DNA of 64,000 bases from Paenibacillus macerans (GCF_023715465.1 NZ_JAMBOE010000019.1:1-64000), one strand, 5' to 3'. Positions 1 to 8,621 are shown, counted from the first letter of the stretch. Translations and numbers: made by a program. Notes: generated by a model from the letters alone, not told the origin.

Positions 1-51
1 GTCAAGCAACTGAAGGAAGAAGATCAAGCCAAATTCCATAGAACGCTGTAA
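1..51 (+). CDS. 3' end of an unidentified protein gene (partial)
   Basis: The window opens inside an open frame that encodes 16 residues ending KFHRTL and stops with TAA at 49-51. The fragment is hydrophilic and rich in lysine and glutamate, and it is too short to assign to a family. No clear T-run terminator follows it before the hydrolase gene. Confidence 0.5.
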   Translation, partial: VKQLKEEDQAKFHRTL

Positions 52-184
52 TTTGTTGAAAAAGTGAGCAATCGTACGACACACATTATTTTGACGGTGT
101 AGACTCCGGAATTAGGGGGCCGAGCCGAAAGTACATCTCATTTGGGGCTATCTGATAAAAAAGTAACTTTTGACCGGAAATGAA

Positions 185-252
185 CTGCATTTTTGCATTT
201 GAACCAGCGGTTTAGAGGGGTTTCGACAAAAACCGCCTGTACTTTTGCATTT
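185..252. repeat. Hairpin flanked by two 16-bp near-identical direct repeats
   Basis: CTGCATTTTTGCATTT (185-200) and CTGTACTTTTGCATTT (237-252) are direct repeats with two mismatches. Between them GCGGTTT (207-213) can pair with AAACCGC (230-236). The element lies in the leader region of the hydrolase gene. It resembles the other interspersed intergenic repeats of this window in size and layout but not in sequence. Function unknown. Confidence 0.5.
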
Positions 253-345
253 CGTGGGATTTGCCACCTGCTTTAAATTGATTTTCGTTCTGCGAAAATT
301 GAGTTGCGTTTTCTTACACAATTCTGAGAAAGCGAGTGCTGCGTT

Positions 346-1302
346 ATGGAAGAGCGAACGTTTACGTTCGGAAACGCCGCCGGCCAAGACGTGTTCGTCT
401 ATCGCTGGAGCGCGGAGGAAGCAGTTCCCGCGCCGCGAGGCGTGCTGCAAATCGCCCACGGCATGGCGGAAACCGCCAAAAGATACGAGCGCCTCGCCCG
501 GGTGCTGACCGCCCGCGGCTTTGTCGTTTACGCCAACGATCATCGCGGCCACGGCCGCACCGCCAGAGACCCTGAGGAACTGGGCTGGCCCGGCGAAAAC
601 GGCTTTAACGGCATGGTGCAGGACCTCAGCACACTTGCCGGAATCATCCAGGGCGAGCACCCGGAGCTGCCGCTGTTTTTGCTCGGCCACAGCATGGGTT
701 CTTTTTTGACGCAAAAAGTGATGTACGCCGGCTATGAGCCTTATCACGGGTTCGTCCTTACGGGAACGAACGGACCGCGCGCGCTGCTCGGCATCGGCAA
801 AAACCTGGCCCGCCTGCAGGCGAGATTCCAAGGAGACGATCACCCCAGTTTCCTGATAAACGCGCTCACCTTCGGCGGCTTCAACCGGAAGTTTCTGCCC
901 GCCAGAACCCCGTTTGACTGGTTGTCCCGCGACGAGCGCGAGGTCGATAAATACATAAACGATCCTCATTGCGGTTTTTTGTGCAGCGCCGGTTTTTTTC
1001 AGGATTTTTTCGATCTGCTCCAGGAAATCCATCAACCGGAGCAAATGCAGTATATCCCGAAGCATACACCGGTTTATATTTTCGCCGGCGACCAGGACCC
1101 TGTCGGCTTGCACGGTGAAGGCATCCGGCGGCTGAGCGCGATGTATTCCTGGCTGGGCCTGCAGGATGTCGAGGTAAAGCTGTACCCCGGCGGGCGCCAT
1201 GAAATGCTGAACGAAATCAACCGCGACGAAGTGATGAACGATCTTGCAGATTGGCTAGAGCGCCATTTGCCTATCAGCGCGGCGGCTGAGGGCAGTTCAT
1301 AG
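346..1302 (+). CDS. Alpha/beta hydrolase, lysophospholipase / monoacylglycerol lipase-like
   Basis: The 318-residue protein has the serine-hydrolase fold typical of the lysophospholipase (PldB-like, Hydrolase_4) family. The oxyanion-side motif AHGMAE is near residue 38, NDHRGHG near 64-70, and the nucleophile elbow GHSMG has Ser at about 116. The likely catalytic Asp is in AGDQDPVG (about 248) and the His in GGRHEML (about 286), so the triad is complete. There is no signal peptide, so it should act in the cytoplasm on lipid or small ester substrates; the substrate cannot be read from the sequence. The ATG at 346 has only a weak upstream GAG-type ribosome site. It is monocistronic and ends at a good terminator. 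Confidence 0.85.
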   Translation: MEERTFTFGNAAGQDVFVYRWSAEEAVPAPRGVLQIAHGMAETAKRYERLARVLTARGFVVYANDHRGHGRTARDPEELGWPGENGFNGMVQDLSTLAGIIQGEHPELPLFLLGHSMGSFLTQKVMYAGYEPYHGFVLTGTNGPRALLGIGKNLARLQARFQGDDHPSFLINALTFGGFNRKFLPARTPFDWLSRDEREVDKYINDPHCGFLCSAGFFQDFFDLLQEIHQPEQMQYIPKHTPVYIFAGDQDPVGLHGEGIRRLSAMYSWLGLQDVEVKLYPGGRHEMLNEINRDEVMNDLADWLERHLPISAAAEGSS

Positions 1303-1308
1303 CATAGC

Positions 1309-1344
1309 AATCAAGCCGCTGAACAGGTCAACGGCTTGATTTTG
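1309..1344 (+). terminator. Rho-independent terminator of the hydrolase gene
   Basis: AATCAAGCCG pairs with CGGCTTGATT about 20 nt downstream and is followed by a short T-run (TTTTGG). It starts 6 bp after the hydrolase stop codon. Confidence 0.8.
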
Positions 1345-1439
1345 GTGCTTGCGCAGGTTGATCGGCAGCTGGCTTCCCGCCGAATGTTCGTCTATATTCG
1401 ATGGGATGCACAATAGCAGTACTTTTTGTCCTTATTTTC

Positions 1440-1615
1440 GTCATTCGGCCACTTTTCGCAGGAATAACGACATTTTTTTCCTCTATTTCCACGGCGGGCT
1501 CCCGTTTCTCCCCCATTTAAGCCGGTCAGCGGAAAATAAGGCCCTTTTATGTCGCTAATTGCCTCATACCCCTGATCGGGAAGAAAATAACGGCATTTTT
1601 TCCCTCTATTTCGAG
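1440..1615. repeat. Interspersed repeat family B, locus 1
   Basis: Two related units, GGAATAACGACATTTTTTT (about 1460) and AAAATAACGGCATTTTTTC (about 1587), each followed by CCTCTATTTC, flank a unit GGAAAATAAGGCCCTTTTAT (about 1530). The same AATAAGRCC...CCGCTATTTT theme recurs at 45.2-45.4 kb and 50.2 kb. There is no coding potential. It fills the gap between the hydrolase and the MITE. Confidence 0.5.
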
Positions 1616-1623
1616 CCGGTGAT

Positions 1624-1945
1624 CACTAGCGTTGCATAAACTCTTGCAATAGGCAAGTTGTAGCCCTGATACTTTCCAGGTTTCCCGCAATTGCTCAGGT
1701 TTTCGAATCGAAACTATCGTCCGCCGGAAATCTAACGGTTGTAACAGCGGCTATTTTCCCAAAAAAGGCCTTTTGTAAATGCTAACGGTTGTGATCACCG
1801 TTATTTGTCTGAATCTAAGCAGAATTAGCCGAGTTTAAGTGAAATAAGCGCCATGGCAACCGTTAGAATTTGAAATCAACGTTTTTGGGACAAATAGCGA
1901 CTGTGGCAACCGTTAGAAAAGTTTGTGGTTAATGCAACGCTAGCG
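1624..1945. mobile_element. MITE-like element with terminal inverted repeats and 9-bp target duplication
   Basis: CTAGCGTTGCAT (1626-1637) is perfectly inverted as ATGCAACGCTAG (1932-1943). Directly outside lie two copies of GCCGGTGAT in the same orientation (1615-1623 and 1946-1954), as expected for a 9-bp target-site duplication. The roughly 320-bp element has no transposase and carries the family A repeat array inside. It sits at the 3' end of the radical SAM gene, whose stop codon (TAG, 1940-1942) is supplied by the element's terminal repeat. The parent transposase family is unknown. Confidence 0.7.
1732..1916. repeat. Interspersed repeat family A, array 1 (two forward, two inverted units)
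   Basis: Units beginning CTAACGGTTG and ending about 25 bp later in TTATTT or CTATTT occur forward at 1732-1757 and 1782-1808. They occur inverted (ending CAACCGTTAG) at 1842-1866 and 1892-1916. The forward-forward-inverted-inverted order makes the whole array a large palindrome. The same arrangement recurs at 20439-20622. Confidence 0.75.
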
Positions 1946-3952
1946 GCCGGTGATAGAAGGTGCCAAAGATAGCGGAATTGCCAGCGGCGCATGGAAAAAT
2001 ACTGGTCGTTCGTCCTCGTTCTGCTGGTACAACACGATCAGCAGGGTCGCCTCCGAAGCGGCGGAAAGCTGATCGGCAACTGCCCCTGCTCCGGCTGTGG
2101 CTATGGTTATGGCTGTGATTGTATCTGTGACTGTGACTGCGATTGTATCTGTGGCTATGGTTTTGTCTGTAGCTGAGTCTGTGTCTACAACTGTAGCTGT
2201 ATCCGCAACTGTAGCTGTATCCGCAACTGTAGCTGTATCTACGGCTATGGCTGTGTCTGCGCCCCCGCTTTGCGCCGCAGGCCCTGTCGGAACTTCCTTC
2301 CCTGCAAGCACGTCGCCCAGCCGAAACGGCAGCACCTCCAGGCAGGCGTATTTCTGCAGGCCGCGCTCGTCCAGACCATAGGCCGCGAAGCCGGCGGACA
2401 ACGCCGACGGATGCTCCGCCAGCGCCTTGAAATAGCCGCTGCGGCGGTCCTTGTCCAGCCGGTCCTCCCACCAAATTTTGCGCGGCCTGTATTTATGCCC
2501 AAGCAAATAATCGAGCTTCATCAAGCCGAGCGCCACCTCCGGCCGTTTTAACCCGCGATAGATGAGAAATTCGTGCAGCCGAGCGAACAAATCCTCGAGC
2601 TGATGGCCGATCCGCTGCCAGCCCCGCTCTTCCCAGTAGTTGCCGAATTCCTGAAAGAAATCAAACGGCGAGTCAAACTCGCGGCTCACCAAATATTCCA
2701 GCGTGTGATCCATCCGATGCGCGTTCCAGTACTTCTCCAGCACATCCTCCAGCCGTTTCAGGCGCACGACGTCCGAAAACGGCAATACATCGTTGCCCAA
2801 AATCTCGTAAGGAGCATGGTCCATATACACGTAATTGTATTTGGCCGCGTCGTTTCGCAGCCCGGTTCCGCGCAGCATTTTCAGGAAGCCGAGCTGCAGC
2901 TCCTCGGGGCGCAGCGCAAACACGTCGTTAAACGTTTTGCGGAACGTCGCGTAATCCTCCTCCGGCAACCCGGCGATCAGATCGAGATGCTGGTCGATTT
3001 TACCGCTCTCTTTGATTTTGGTCACTGTACGGGTCAGCTTCGTAAAATTCTGCCGCCGCTTGACAAGCTCATTGGTCGGATCGTTGGTCGACTGCACGCC
3101 GATTTCGAAGCGGAAGATCCCCGGCGGCGCGTTTTCCGCCAGAAAATCCAGCACCTCGGGCCGCATAATGTCCGCCGTGATTTCGAACTGGAAAACGCAG
3201 CCCTGATGGTTGTCGATCAGAAATTGGAACATTTCCATCGCATAGCTGCGGTTGATGTTAAACGTACGATCGAGAAATTTGATCGTTTTCGCCCCATGCT
3301 CGATCAGACACAGGATATCGGACTTCACGCGTTCTATATCGTAATAGCGCACCCCCACCTCGATGCTGGACAGGCAAAATTGACAGCTGAACGGACAACC
3401 CCGGCTCGTTTCAAAATAAATGATCCGCTTACCGATGTTCGGAATATCCTCGGGAAAACGGTGCGGCGAAGGCAGCGTGTTCAGATCGGATTTTGGCCGC
3501 GGCGGGTTGATCATAACCTCCTCGCCTTTACGATAAGCTGCGCCAAACACGAAGTGGAACTTCCGATCGCCGGACAGTTCCTGCAGCAAATGATGGAACG
3601 TCTCCTCACCGTCGCCCATAACGATGAAGTCGACTTCCCGGACACGCTCCATCCAATGCTGCGAATCGTAAGACACCTCTGGCCCACCCAAAACGACCGT
3701 CGTTTCCGGCAGCACCTTTTTCAGCAGCTTGATCACTTTGATCGTCTCTTCGATGTTCCAGATGTAACAAGAGAAGCCGACCACGTCGGGCCGGCGCTGA
3801 AACAGGTCGGAAACGATGTTCATCACGGGATCCTTGATCGTATATTCGGCCAAATCGATGTCGAACTCGTTCCCGCTGTAGGCCTTAAGCAGCCGGATGG
3901 CCAGCGAAGTGTGGATAAATTTTGCGTTTAAAGTCGCCAGTATGACCTTCAT
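1940..3952 (-). CDS. B12-binding domain radical SAM protein (DUF4080 type)
   Basis: The protein has an N-terminal cobalamin-binding Rossmann domain (about 1-140). A radical SAM domain follows, with the cluster motif CPFSCQFC near residue 196 (CxxxCxxC, which ligates a 4Fe-4S cluster), and then a long C-terminal region. Such proteins do radical methylation or rearrangement chemistry; the substrate is not known. It starts 12 bp after recQ on the same strand and is probably cotranscribed. Near the C-terminus, between LAGKE and VLYQQNEDERP, lies about 65 residues of repetitive Thr/Ala/Val/Asp sequence (DTATVADTATVADTATV) encoded by tandem DNA repeats. It looks like an expanded, dispensable linker. 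The last residues and the stop come from a MITE inserted at the 3' end, so the natural C-terminus may have been longer or different. Confidence 0.85.
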   Translation of the reverse strand: MKVILATLNAKFIHTSLAIRLLKAYSGNEFDIDLAEYTIKDPVMNIVSDLFQRRPDVVGFSCYIWNIEETIKVIKLLKKVLPETTVVLGGPEVSYDSQHWMERVREVDFIVMGDGEETFHHLLQELSGDRKFHFVFGAAYRKGEEVMINPPRPKSDLNTLPSPHRFPEDIPNIGKRIIYFETSRGCPFSCQFCLSSIEVGVRYYDIERVKSDILCLIEHGAKTIKFLDRTFNINRSYAMEMFQFLIDNHQGCVFQFEITADIMRPEVLDFLAENAPPGIFRFEIGVQSTNDPTNELVKRRQNFTKLTRTVTKIKESGKIDQHLDLIAGLPEEDYATFRKTFNDVFALRPEELQLGFLKMLRGTGLRNDAAKYNYVYMDHAPYEILGNDVLPFSDVVRLKRLEDVLEKYWNAHRMDHTLEYLVSREFDSPFDFFQEFGNYWEERGWQRIGHQLEDLFARLHEFLIYRGLKRPEVALGLMKLDYLLGHKYRPRKIWWEDRLDKDRRSGYFKALAEHPSALSAGFAAYGLDERGLQKYACLEVLPFRLGDVLAGKEVPTGPAAQSGGADTAIAVDTATVADTATVADTATVVDTDSATDKTIATDTIAVTVTDTITAITIATAGAGAVADQLSAASEATLLIVLYQQNEDERPVFFHAPLAIPLSLAPSITGR
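2095..2255. repeat. Tandem microsatellite-like repeat inside the radical SAM gene
   Basis: An 18-bp unit AACTGTAGCTGTATCCGC is present at 2189-2206 and 2207-2224, with a diverged third copy at 2225-2242. It is flanked by degenerate 6- and 12-bp variants of CTGTGGCTATGG and ATTGTATCTGTG. All units are multiples of 3, so the minus-strand reading frame is kept and encodes Thr/Val/Ala/Asp repeats. Confidence 0.85.
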
Positions 3953-3963
3953 GTTTCACAACC

Positions 3964-5802
3964 CTATTCCATATTTTGAAAAAGATCCAAAAACGGTTTC
4001 CCATACTTCCGGTATTTGACTTCCCCCACGCCTTTAATCCTCAGCATATCCGCTTCGCTCGTAGGGCAGACGACGCTCATTTCGCGCAGGGTCGCATCGT
4101 TGAAAATGATATAAGAAGGAACATGCTCCTTCTCGGCCAGATCGCGCCGGATGAGGCGCAGTTGCTCGAAAATCGTCTCGTTGACCGCGGACGGGCCGTC
4201 GTCGTAGCCTCTGCGGCGCGAACCGCCGCCTGAAGCGGCCTGTTTGCCGGCGGCCGGCTCCGGCGCGCGCAGCATCACCTGATGGCGGCTTTTCAGCACC
4301 TCCACGGCCAGCGGCTGCAGGCGTACGACCGGGTACTGCCCTTCGGACAGGGCCAAATAACCCTCGGCGATAAACACGTTGATCAGCTCGGAAATTTCTT
4401 TTTCCGCGCGCGTCCGCATCATTCCATAGGTTGGCAGTGAGTCGAAACCGTACTGCAGCACCTTTTTGTTCTGCGAGCCTTTGAGGACGGAGGAGACCAG
4501 CGACACGCCAAACCGCTCCCGCATCCGGTGGATGCAGGAGAAGACGATCTGCGCGTCCCGGGTCATGTCGACCAGCTCGCGTTCGTCCCGGCAGGAGCTG
4601 CAGATGCCGCACGGCGTGTGGTCATGCTCCTCGCCGAAGTAATCGAGCATCGCCCAGCGCAGGCACTTGGTCTGATAGCAATATTCCACCATCTGCTGCA
4701 GCTTGCGGTATTCGTTGCGCTTACGGCTCTCGTCCTGCGGATTTTGCTCGATCAGAAATTTTTGCGTCATAATGTCCTGCGGGCTGAACAGCAAAATGCA
4801 TTCGCTCGGCTCGCCGTCGCGGCCGGCCCGGCCGGCTTCCTGGACATACGCTTCCATATTTTTCGGCATATTGAAGTGGATGACGTACCGCACGTTCGAC
4901 TTGTCGATCCCCATGCCAAACGCATTGGTGGCGACCATCACGCGGATATCGTCATACAGGAACGCCTCCTGGTTTTCCTCCCGCTCCTTGTCGGACAAGC
5001 CGGCGTGATAGCGGCCCGCCGGAATGCCGGAGCGGCGCAGACGGTCGTACAGGTCGTCGACCTCCTTGCGGGTCGCCGCATACACGATGCCGGGCTGATG
5101 CGCGTGCGTGTTCGCATAGTTCATCACGAATTCGCGTTTATTTTCGCCGCGCAGCACCGACATCGCCAGGTTGTCCCGGCCGAGACCGGTGACAAAGACA
5201 GCCGGCTCCGCGAGCCGCAGCAGCGACACCATGTCGTCCATAACCTCCGGCGTCGCCGTCGCGGTAAAGGCCGCGATGATCGGACGCTGCGGCAACCCCT
5301 GCACAAACGGCGAAACCGCCAGGTAACTCGTCCGGAAGTCGTGCCCCCATTGCGAAACGCAGTGCGCTTCGTCCACGGCGACACAGGAGATAGTCAGCCC
5401 GCTCATCTCCTCGCGGAACCAGTCCAGCTCCAGCCGCTCCGGGGCCACGTACAGCAGCTTCAGCTCGCCGCGCCGGGCGGCGCGGATGCGCTCGTTCACC
5501 TCTTTGCCGGTGAGCGTGCTGTTGATGTAAGCGGCGGAGATCCCCATCGCGGTAAGCGCGTCCACCTGATCCTTCATCAAAGAAATGAGCGGCGACACAA
5601 CCAGCGTGAGTCCCGGCAGCAAAAGCGCCGGAATCTGGTAGCAGATCGATTTGCCGCCGCCGGTCGGCATAATGCCAAGCGTATCCGCGCCCAACAGCAC
5701 GCTTTCCACGATTTTTCGCTGTCCTTCGCGGAAATCGGGGTAACCGTAATATTTTTGCAGCAATTGCCGCGCTTGTTCCATGTTTGCTGTTTGTGAAATC
5801 AT
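3964..5802 (-). CDS. recQ: ATP-dependent DNA helicase RecQ
   Basis: This 612-residue 3'-5' superfamily 2 helicase unwinds recombination and replication intermediates. Walker A is PTGGGKS, motif II is DEAH, and motif VI lies in QEAGRAGRDG. The zinc-binding segment of the RecQ C-terminal region is C-LRWAMLDYF followed by CGICSSC. An RQC winged helix follows, and an HRDC domain closes the protein (VPSYIIFND...IKGVGEVKYRKYG). I take the ATG at 5800-5802 as start because GTGAGGA lies a few bases upstream and the family homology begins just after it; the in-frame upstream ATG at 5889 has no ribosome site. The radical SAM gene follows after 12 bp. The gene is divergent from rlmCD. Confidence 0.95.
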   Translation of the reverse strand: MISQTANMEQARQLLQKYYGYPDFREGQRKIVESVLLGADTLGIMPTGGGKSICYQIPALLLPGLTLVVSPLISLMKDQVDALTAMGISAAYINSTLTGKEVNERIRAARRGELKLLYVAPERLELDWFREEMSGLTISCVAVDEAHCVSQWGHDFRTSYLAVSPFVQGLPQRPIIAAFTATATPEVMDDMVSLLRLAEPAVFVTGLGRDNLAMSVLRGENKREFVMNYANTHAHQPGIVYAATRKEVDDLYDRLRRSGIPAGRYHAGLSDKEREENQEAFLYDDIRVMVATNAFGMGIDKSNVRYVIHFNMPKNMEAYVQEAGRAGRDGEPSECILLFSPQDIMTQKFLIEQNPQDESRKRNEYRKLQQMVEYCYQTKCLRWAMLDYFGEEHDHTPCGICSSCRDERELVDMTRDAQIVFSCIHRMRERFGVSLVSSVLKGSQNKKVLQYGFDSLPTYGMMRTRAEKEISELINVFIAEGYLALSEGQYPVVRLQPLAVEVLKSRHQVMLRAPEPAAGKQAASGGGSRRRGYDDGPSAVNETIFEQLRLIRRDLAEKEHVPSYIIFNDATLREMSVVCPTSEADMLRIKGVGEVKYRKYGKPFLDLFQNME

Positions 5803-6023
5803 TTGTTCCTCACTCTTCTCCTCAACTCCATATACTTTAAGTTTACCGGGCTTGGCCGCACCTTGGCAACCACGATTCGAGGAACGCACCGCCCGCGTCT
5901 TAGGTTAGACCGAAATCGCCCTCTCGATCGAGGGGTTTGCCGAAGGGGCCCTCTGTGGTGCTCCCCCGGTCCCGCGTGGTATATTGGGACTGTACCTATT
6001 TCGGAAATGGAGATTTTGGATCA

Positions 6024-7511
6024 ATGAAGGATAACAAACAACAGCGTTTCAATACATCGCGTCCTCCGGGGAAAACCCGGGATTCGAAGCCGCGTTTGGG
6101 GCCGGTTGCAAAGCCGTCCGCCGCCAGCCGCGAGCAGGCCGACCGGCTGAAGTCCGGCGACAGGATTATCGTTACGGTCAAGCGGCTCGGGATCAACGGC
6201 GAAGGGGTCGGCTACTACCGCCGCAAAGCGGTGTTTATCGAAGGCGCCATTCCCGGGGAAGTCGTTAAGGCGGAAGTCACCAGTGTATCGGACAAGTTTA
6301 TTTCCGCTACCATCAAGGAGATCGAAAAACGCTCCCCTTACCGCGTGGATGCGCCATGTCCGGTTTTCGGCATATGCGGCGGCTGCCAAATCCAGCATCT
6401 GTCTTATGAAGGCCAGCTCGCCGGCAAAGAGGACATGGTGCGCGAGGCTTTCTCCCGTTATGCTGGGCTGCAGGACGTGCGAATCAAGCCGATGCTGGGC
6501 ATGGATCATCCCTGGGGCTATCGCAACAAAGCGCAGTTGCAGCTCGGCATGGCCCAGGAAGGCGTGATCGCCGGACTGTACGCGGCCGACTCACACAAGC
6601 TGATCGACATCACCGGCTGCCCGATTCAGCATCCGAAGATCAATGAAGCGGTGGACCGGACGCGCAACGTCCTGCAGCAGCTGCAAATCCCCGTCTACCG
6701 GGAAAAAAGCAATCAGGGGCTCGTCCGTACGATCGTTGTTCGCTGGGGGTTCCAATCGGAGCAGCTCCAGGTCACGCTCGTGACGGCGAATGACAAGCTG
6801 CCGCGCCAGGCCGAGCTGATCAAGGGACTGCGGCTGGCGATGCCCGATTTGACAAGCATTGCGATGAACGTCAACCCGAAAAATACTTCGCTTGTGTTCG
6901 GCAACAAGACGGTGATTCTTTGGGGCGAAGACAGCATCCGGGAGTCGCTTGGCGACCTGGAGTTTACGTTATCGCCGCGCGCCTTTTTTCAGCTAAACCC
7001 GATTCAGACGGTCAAGCTGTACGAGACGGTGCGCGCCGCCGCCGGGTTGACCGGCCGGGAAACGGTCGTCGACGCCTACTGCGGCACCGGCACGATCGGC
7101 CTGTGGTTGGCGCCTTACGCGCGGGAGGTGCGCGGGATCGAGTCGATCCCCGAGGCCGTGGAGGACGCGAAGGCGAACGCCGCTCGCAACGGGCGCGGCA
7201 ATGCCTCCTTTTACAACGGCTACGCTGAGGAGCTTCTACCCCGCTGGGTGAAGAGCGGCTTCGCGCCTGACGTCATCGTCGCCGACCCGCCGCGCACCGG
7301 CCTCGATCCCCGCTTCCTCGAAGCGGTGCTGCGCACGAAGCCGAAGCGCTTTGTCTACGTCTCCTGCAACCCTTCCACCCTGGCCAAGGACTGCAAGATG
7401 CTGCTGGACGGCGGCTATACCCTCGACTGGGTGCAGCCGGTCGACATGTTCCCGCAGACGAGCCATGTGGAGTGTACAGTGTTACTTAAATTAAAAGGGG
7501 CTTCCGATTAA
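6024..7511 (+). CDS. rlmCD: 23S rRNA (uracil-5-)-methyltransferase, RlmCD/RlmD type
   Basis: The 495-residue protein is a TrmA/RumA-family m5U methyltransferase. An N-terminal TRAM domain (GINGEGVGYYRRKAVFIEGA) is followed by the iron-sulfur motif CPVFGICGGCQIQ. Next comes a SAM-binding domain (DAYCGTGTIGLWLA), and finally ADPPRTGLD with the catalytic cysteine in VYVSCNPSTLAKD. In Bacillus a single paralogue, RlmCD, modifies U747 and U1939 of 23S rRNA; one homologue here suggests the same, but more paralogues may exist elsewhere. The ATG at 6024 follows GGAG with 11-nt spacing; an ATG further upstream in the frame lacks a ribosome site. The gene ends against a recombinase remnant on the opposite strand. 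Confidence 0.9.
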   Translation: MKDNKQQRFNTSRPPGKTRDSKPRLGPVAKPSAASREQADRLKSGDRIIVTVKRLGINGEGVGYYRRKAVFIEGAIPGEVVKAEVTSVSDKFISATIKEIEKRSPYRVDAPCPVFGICGGCQIQHLSYEGQLAGKEDMVREAFSRYAGLQDVRIKPMLGMDHPWGYRNKAQLQLGMAQEGVIAGLYAADSHKLIDITGCPIQHPKINEAVDRTRNVLQQLQIPVYREKSNQGLVRTIVVRWGFQSEQLQVTLVTANDKLPRQAELIKGLRLAMPDLTSIAMNVNPKNTSLVFGNKTVILWGEDSIRESLGDLEFTLSPRAFFQLNPIQTVKLYETVRAAAGLTGRETVVDAYCGTGTIGLWLAPYAREVRGIESIPEAVEDAKANAARNGRGNASFYNGYAEELLPRWVKSGFAPDVIVADPPRTGLDPRFLEAVLRTKPKRFVYVSCNPSTLAKDCKMLLDGGYTLDWVQPVDMFPQTSHVECTVLLKLKGASD

Positions 7512-7516
7512 GCCCC
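7497..7516. terminator. Hairpin between rlmCD and the convergent recombinase remnant
   Basis: GGGGCTT (7497-7503) pairs with AAGCCCC (7510-7516) across a 6-nt loop that contains the rlmCD stop codon. There is no long T-run on the plus strand, but four A residues precede it (useful on the minus strand). It is probably a weak bidirectional terminator. Confidence 0.45.
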
Positions 7517-7852
7517 TTGCAATAGTTCGCTCATTTCCTGAGGGTGAGCAATATTGTAATGAATCTTGATAGAGCCATCTTGATGGACTTCTATCTTTTC
7601 AATTACCTGATGGAGCAATTGTTTTAGAACTTGTTCATCATCAATGTCAAGCTGTGCAAACAACGCAATTTTCTTTTGAAAGGAACGGAATTGTTCTTCC
7701 TGATTGCGTTGATTTTGGGCATTAAACTGCTCAAGGGTAAGAGCCTGATTTGAGAAGAGGGTTATTAGTCCCTGAACATTCTTCTCTAACTGTTCTTGTT
7801 GTTTAAGAATTTGTTGTACGCACAAGGTCCTTTCTTAAAGTTACGGGCAGGA
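7508..7852 (-). pseudogene. C-terminal remnant of a large serine recombinase
   Basis: The translated fragment ends LHQVIEKIEVHQDGSIKIHYNI, which is the typical C-terminal end of large serine recombinases of Bacillota. Upstream is the coiled-coil-like stretch QQEQLEKNVQGLITLFSNQ. Further upstream the frame has stops, but broken codons still read SCP...ERTLCVQQ, the end of the recombinase zinc-ribbon region. The catalytic N-terminal resolvase domain is missing. A TTG at 7825 gives an open 105-residue frame, but I regard this as a decayed end and not a functional small gene. It abuts the 3' end of rlmCD, possibly an old integration point. Confidence 0.75.
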
Positions 7853-7903
7853 TAGTTCAAAAGTTTTCGCGAATACCCTACATATGGGATTATTTACGAA
7901 GTT

Positions 7904-7930
7904 CGTGAATAAGACGTTATGCGCCATTAC
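7904..7930. repeat. Left copy of 27-bp inverted repeat (attC-like half site)
   Basis: This sequence reads CGTGAATA, 4 variable bases, GTTATGCGCC and ATTAC. It is inverted at 8667-8693 with 22 of 27 positions identical. The pair frames the lipoprotein gene with little spare DNA on either side. GTTATGC/GCATAAC is close to the GTTRRRY/RYYYAAC core of integron attC sites, with one mismatch. Confidence 0.6.
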
Positions 7931-7967
7931 CGGTAAATATTAAAGATAATATTTAAGGAGATAATTT

Positions 7968-8621
7968 ATGAAAGGTAAAATACTCTTATTATTTTTTATT
8001 ACGATAATGTTTTCATCTTGTCAAAATATTAGTCAATCGACTACTTTGAACGGCGAAACTAAATCAATAATGAATTCTGAACTGCCTCCTGATGTAGTGA
8101 GTACAGGTAATGGAACAGAATCGAAAGAAATAACTGAAGGTCGATCAGATCCTTCTAACAATGAAGTGTTATCCATGAACATAGGGAACTATGATTTGAC
8201 TGGAGAATTTTATGATGAAATGCTTCGAAATCCTATAGATCATGATTATGAAGTGGAATTTAATGAATTTCAAAATTCCAAAGAGATTATTACAACATTG
8301 GGATGGGGGGCTTTGGAAAGCAAATATACAGAGATTTGGGATAAAGAGTTGAATCAAATATATAAAAAGCTTCTTTCTAAGTTGGATAGAGAACCAAGAG
8401 AAGCACTAATTGAATCGCAGAAAGAATGGTTACAGTATCACTTAAGGGAAACAAAATTTGTAGAGAAGACATTTATTAATAATGGTTACCTTGGATCACA
8501 AGGATCGGTAAGCCTAGGCACGGTTATACGGGAGAGAATTAGGGAAAGAACAATGCAATTATTTGAATATCGATATTTGCTAGATGGTGAAGTTGAGTTT
8601 TTATACCAAAGTAAAAAATAG
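7968..8621 (+). CDS. Lipoprotein with LprI/DUF1311-like domain
   Basis: The 217-residue protein begins with a lipoprotein signal peptide (MKGKILLLFFITIMF) and lipobox FSSC, so it should be anchored to the outer face of the membrane. After a Ser/Thr-rich linker, residues about 110-160 (WDKELNQIYKKLLSKL...SQKEWLQYH) match the helical LprI (DUF1311) pattern known from lysozyme-inhibitor-like lipoproteins. Cysteines usual in that domain are absent here. The start follows AAGGAG. The gene is AT-rich compared with the flanking housekeeping genes and sits alone between the two arms of a 27-bp inverted repeat, which suggests horizontal transfer as a cassette. The actual role is unknown. Confidence 0.7.
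   Translation: MKGKILLLFFITIMFSSCQNISQSTTLNGETKSIMNSELPPDVVSTGNGTESKEITEGRSDPSNNEVLSMNIGNYDLTGEFYDEMLRNPIDHDYEVEFNEFQNSKEIITTLGWGALESKYTEIWDKELNQIYKKLLSKLDREPREALIESQKEWLQYHLRETKFVEKTFINNGYLGSQGSVSLGTVIRERIRERTMQLFEYRYLLDGEVEFLYQSKK

Noticed and set aside
1732..1916. CRISPR array or tandem operator array
   Set aside because: Units are inverted relative to each other, imperfect and only four in number, and no cas genes are present.
2095..2255. CRISPR-like array
   Set aside because: The 18-bp units are contiguous without unique spacers and lie in frame in a coding sequence; it is a coding microsatellite.
2573..5796. Long plus-strand open frames opposite the radical SAM and recQ genes
   Set aside because: Antisense shadows of well-supported genes, without ribosome sites and with low-complexity His/Arg/Gln-rich translations.
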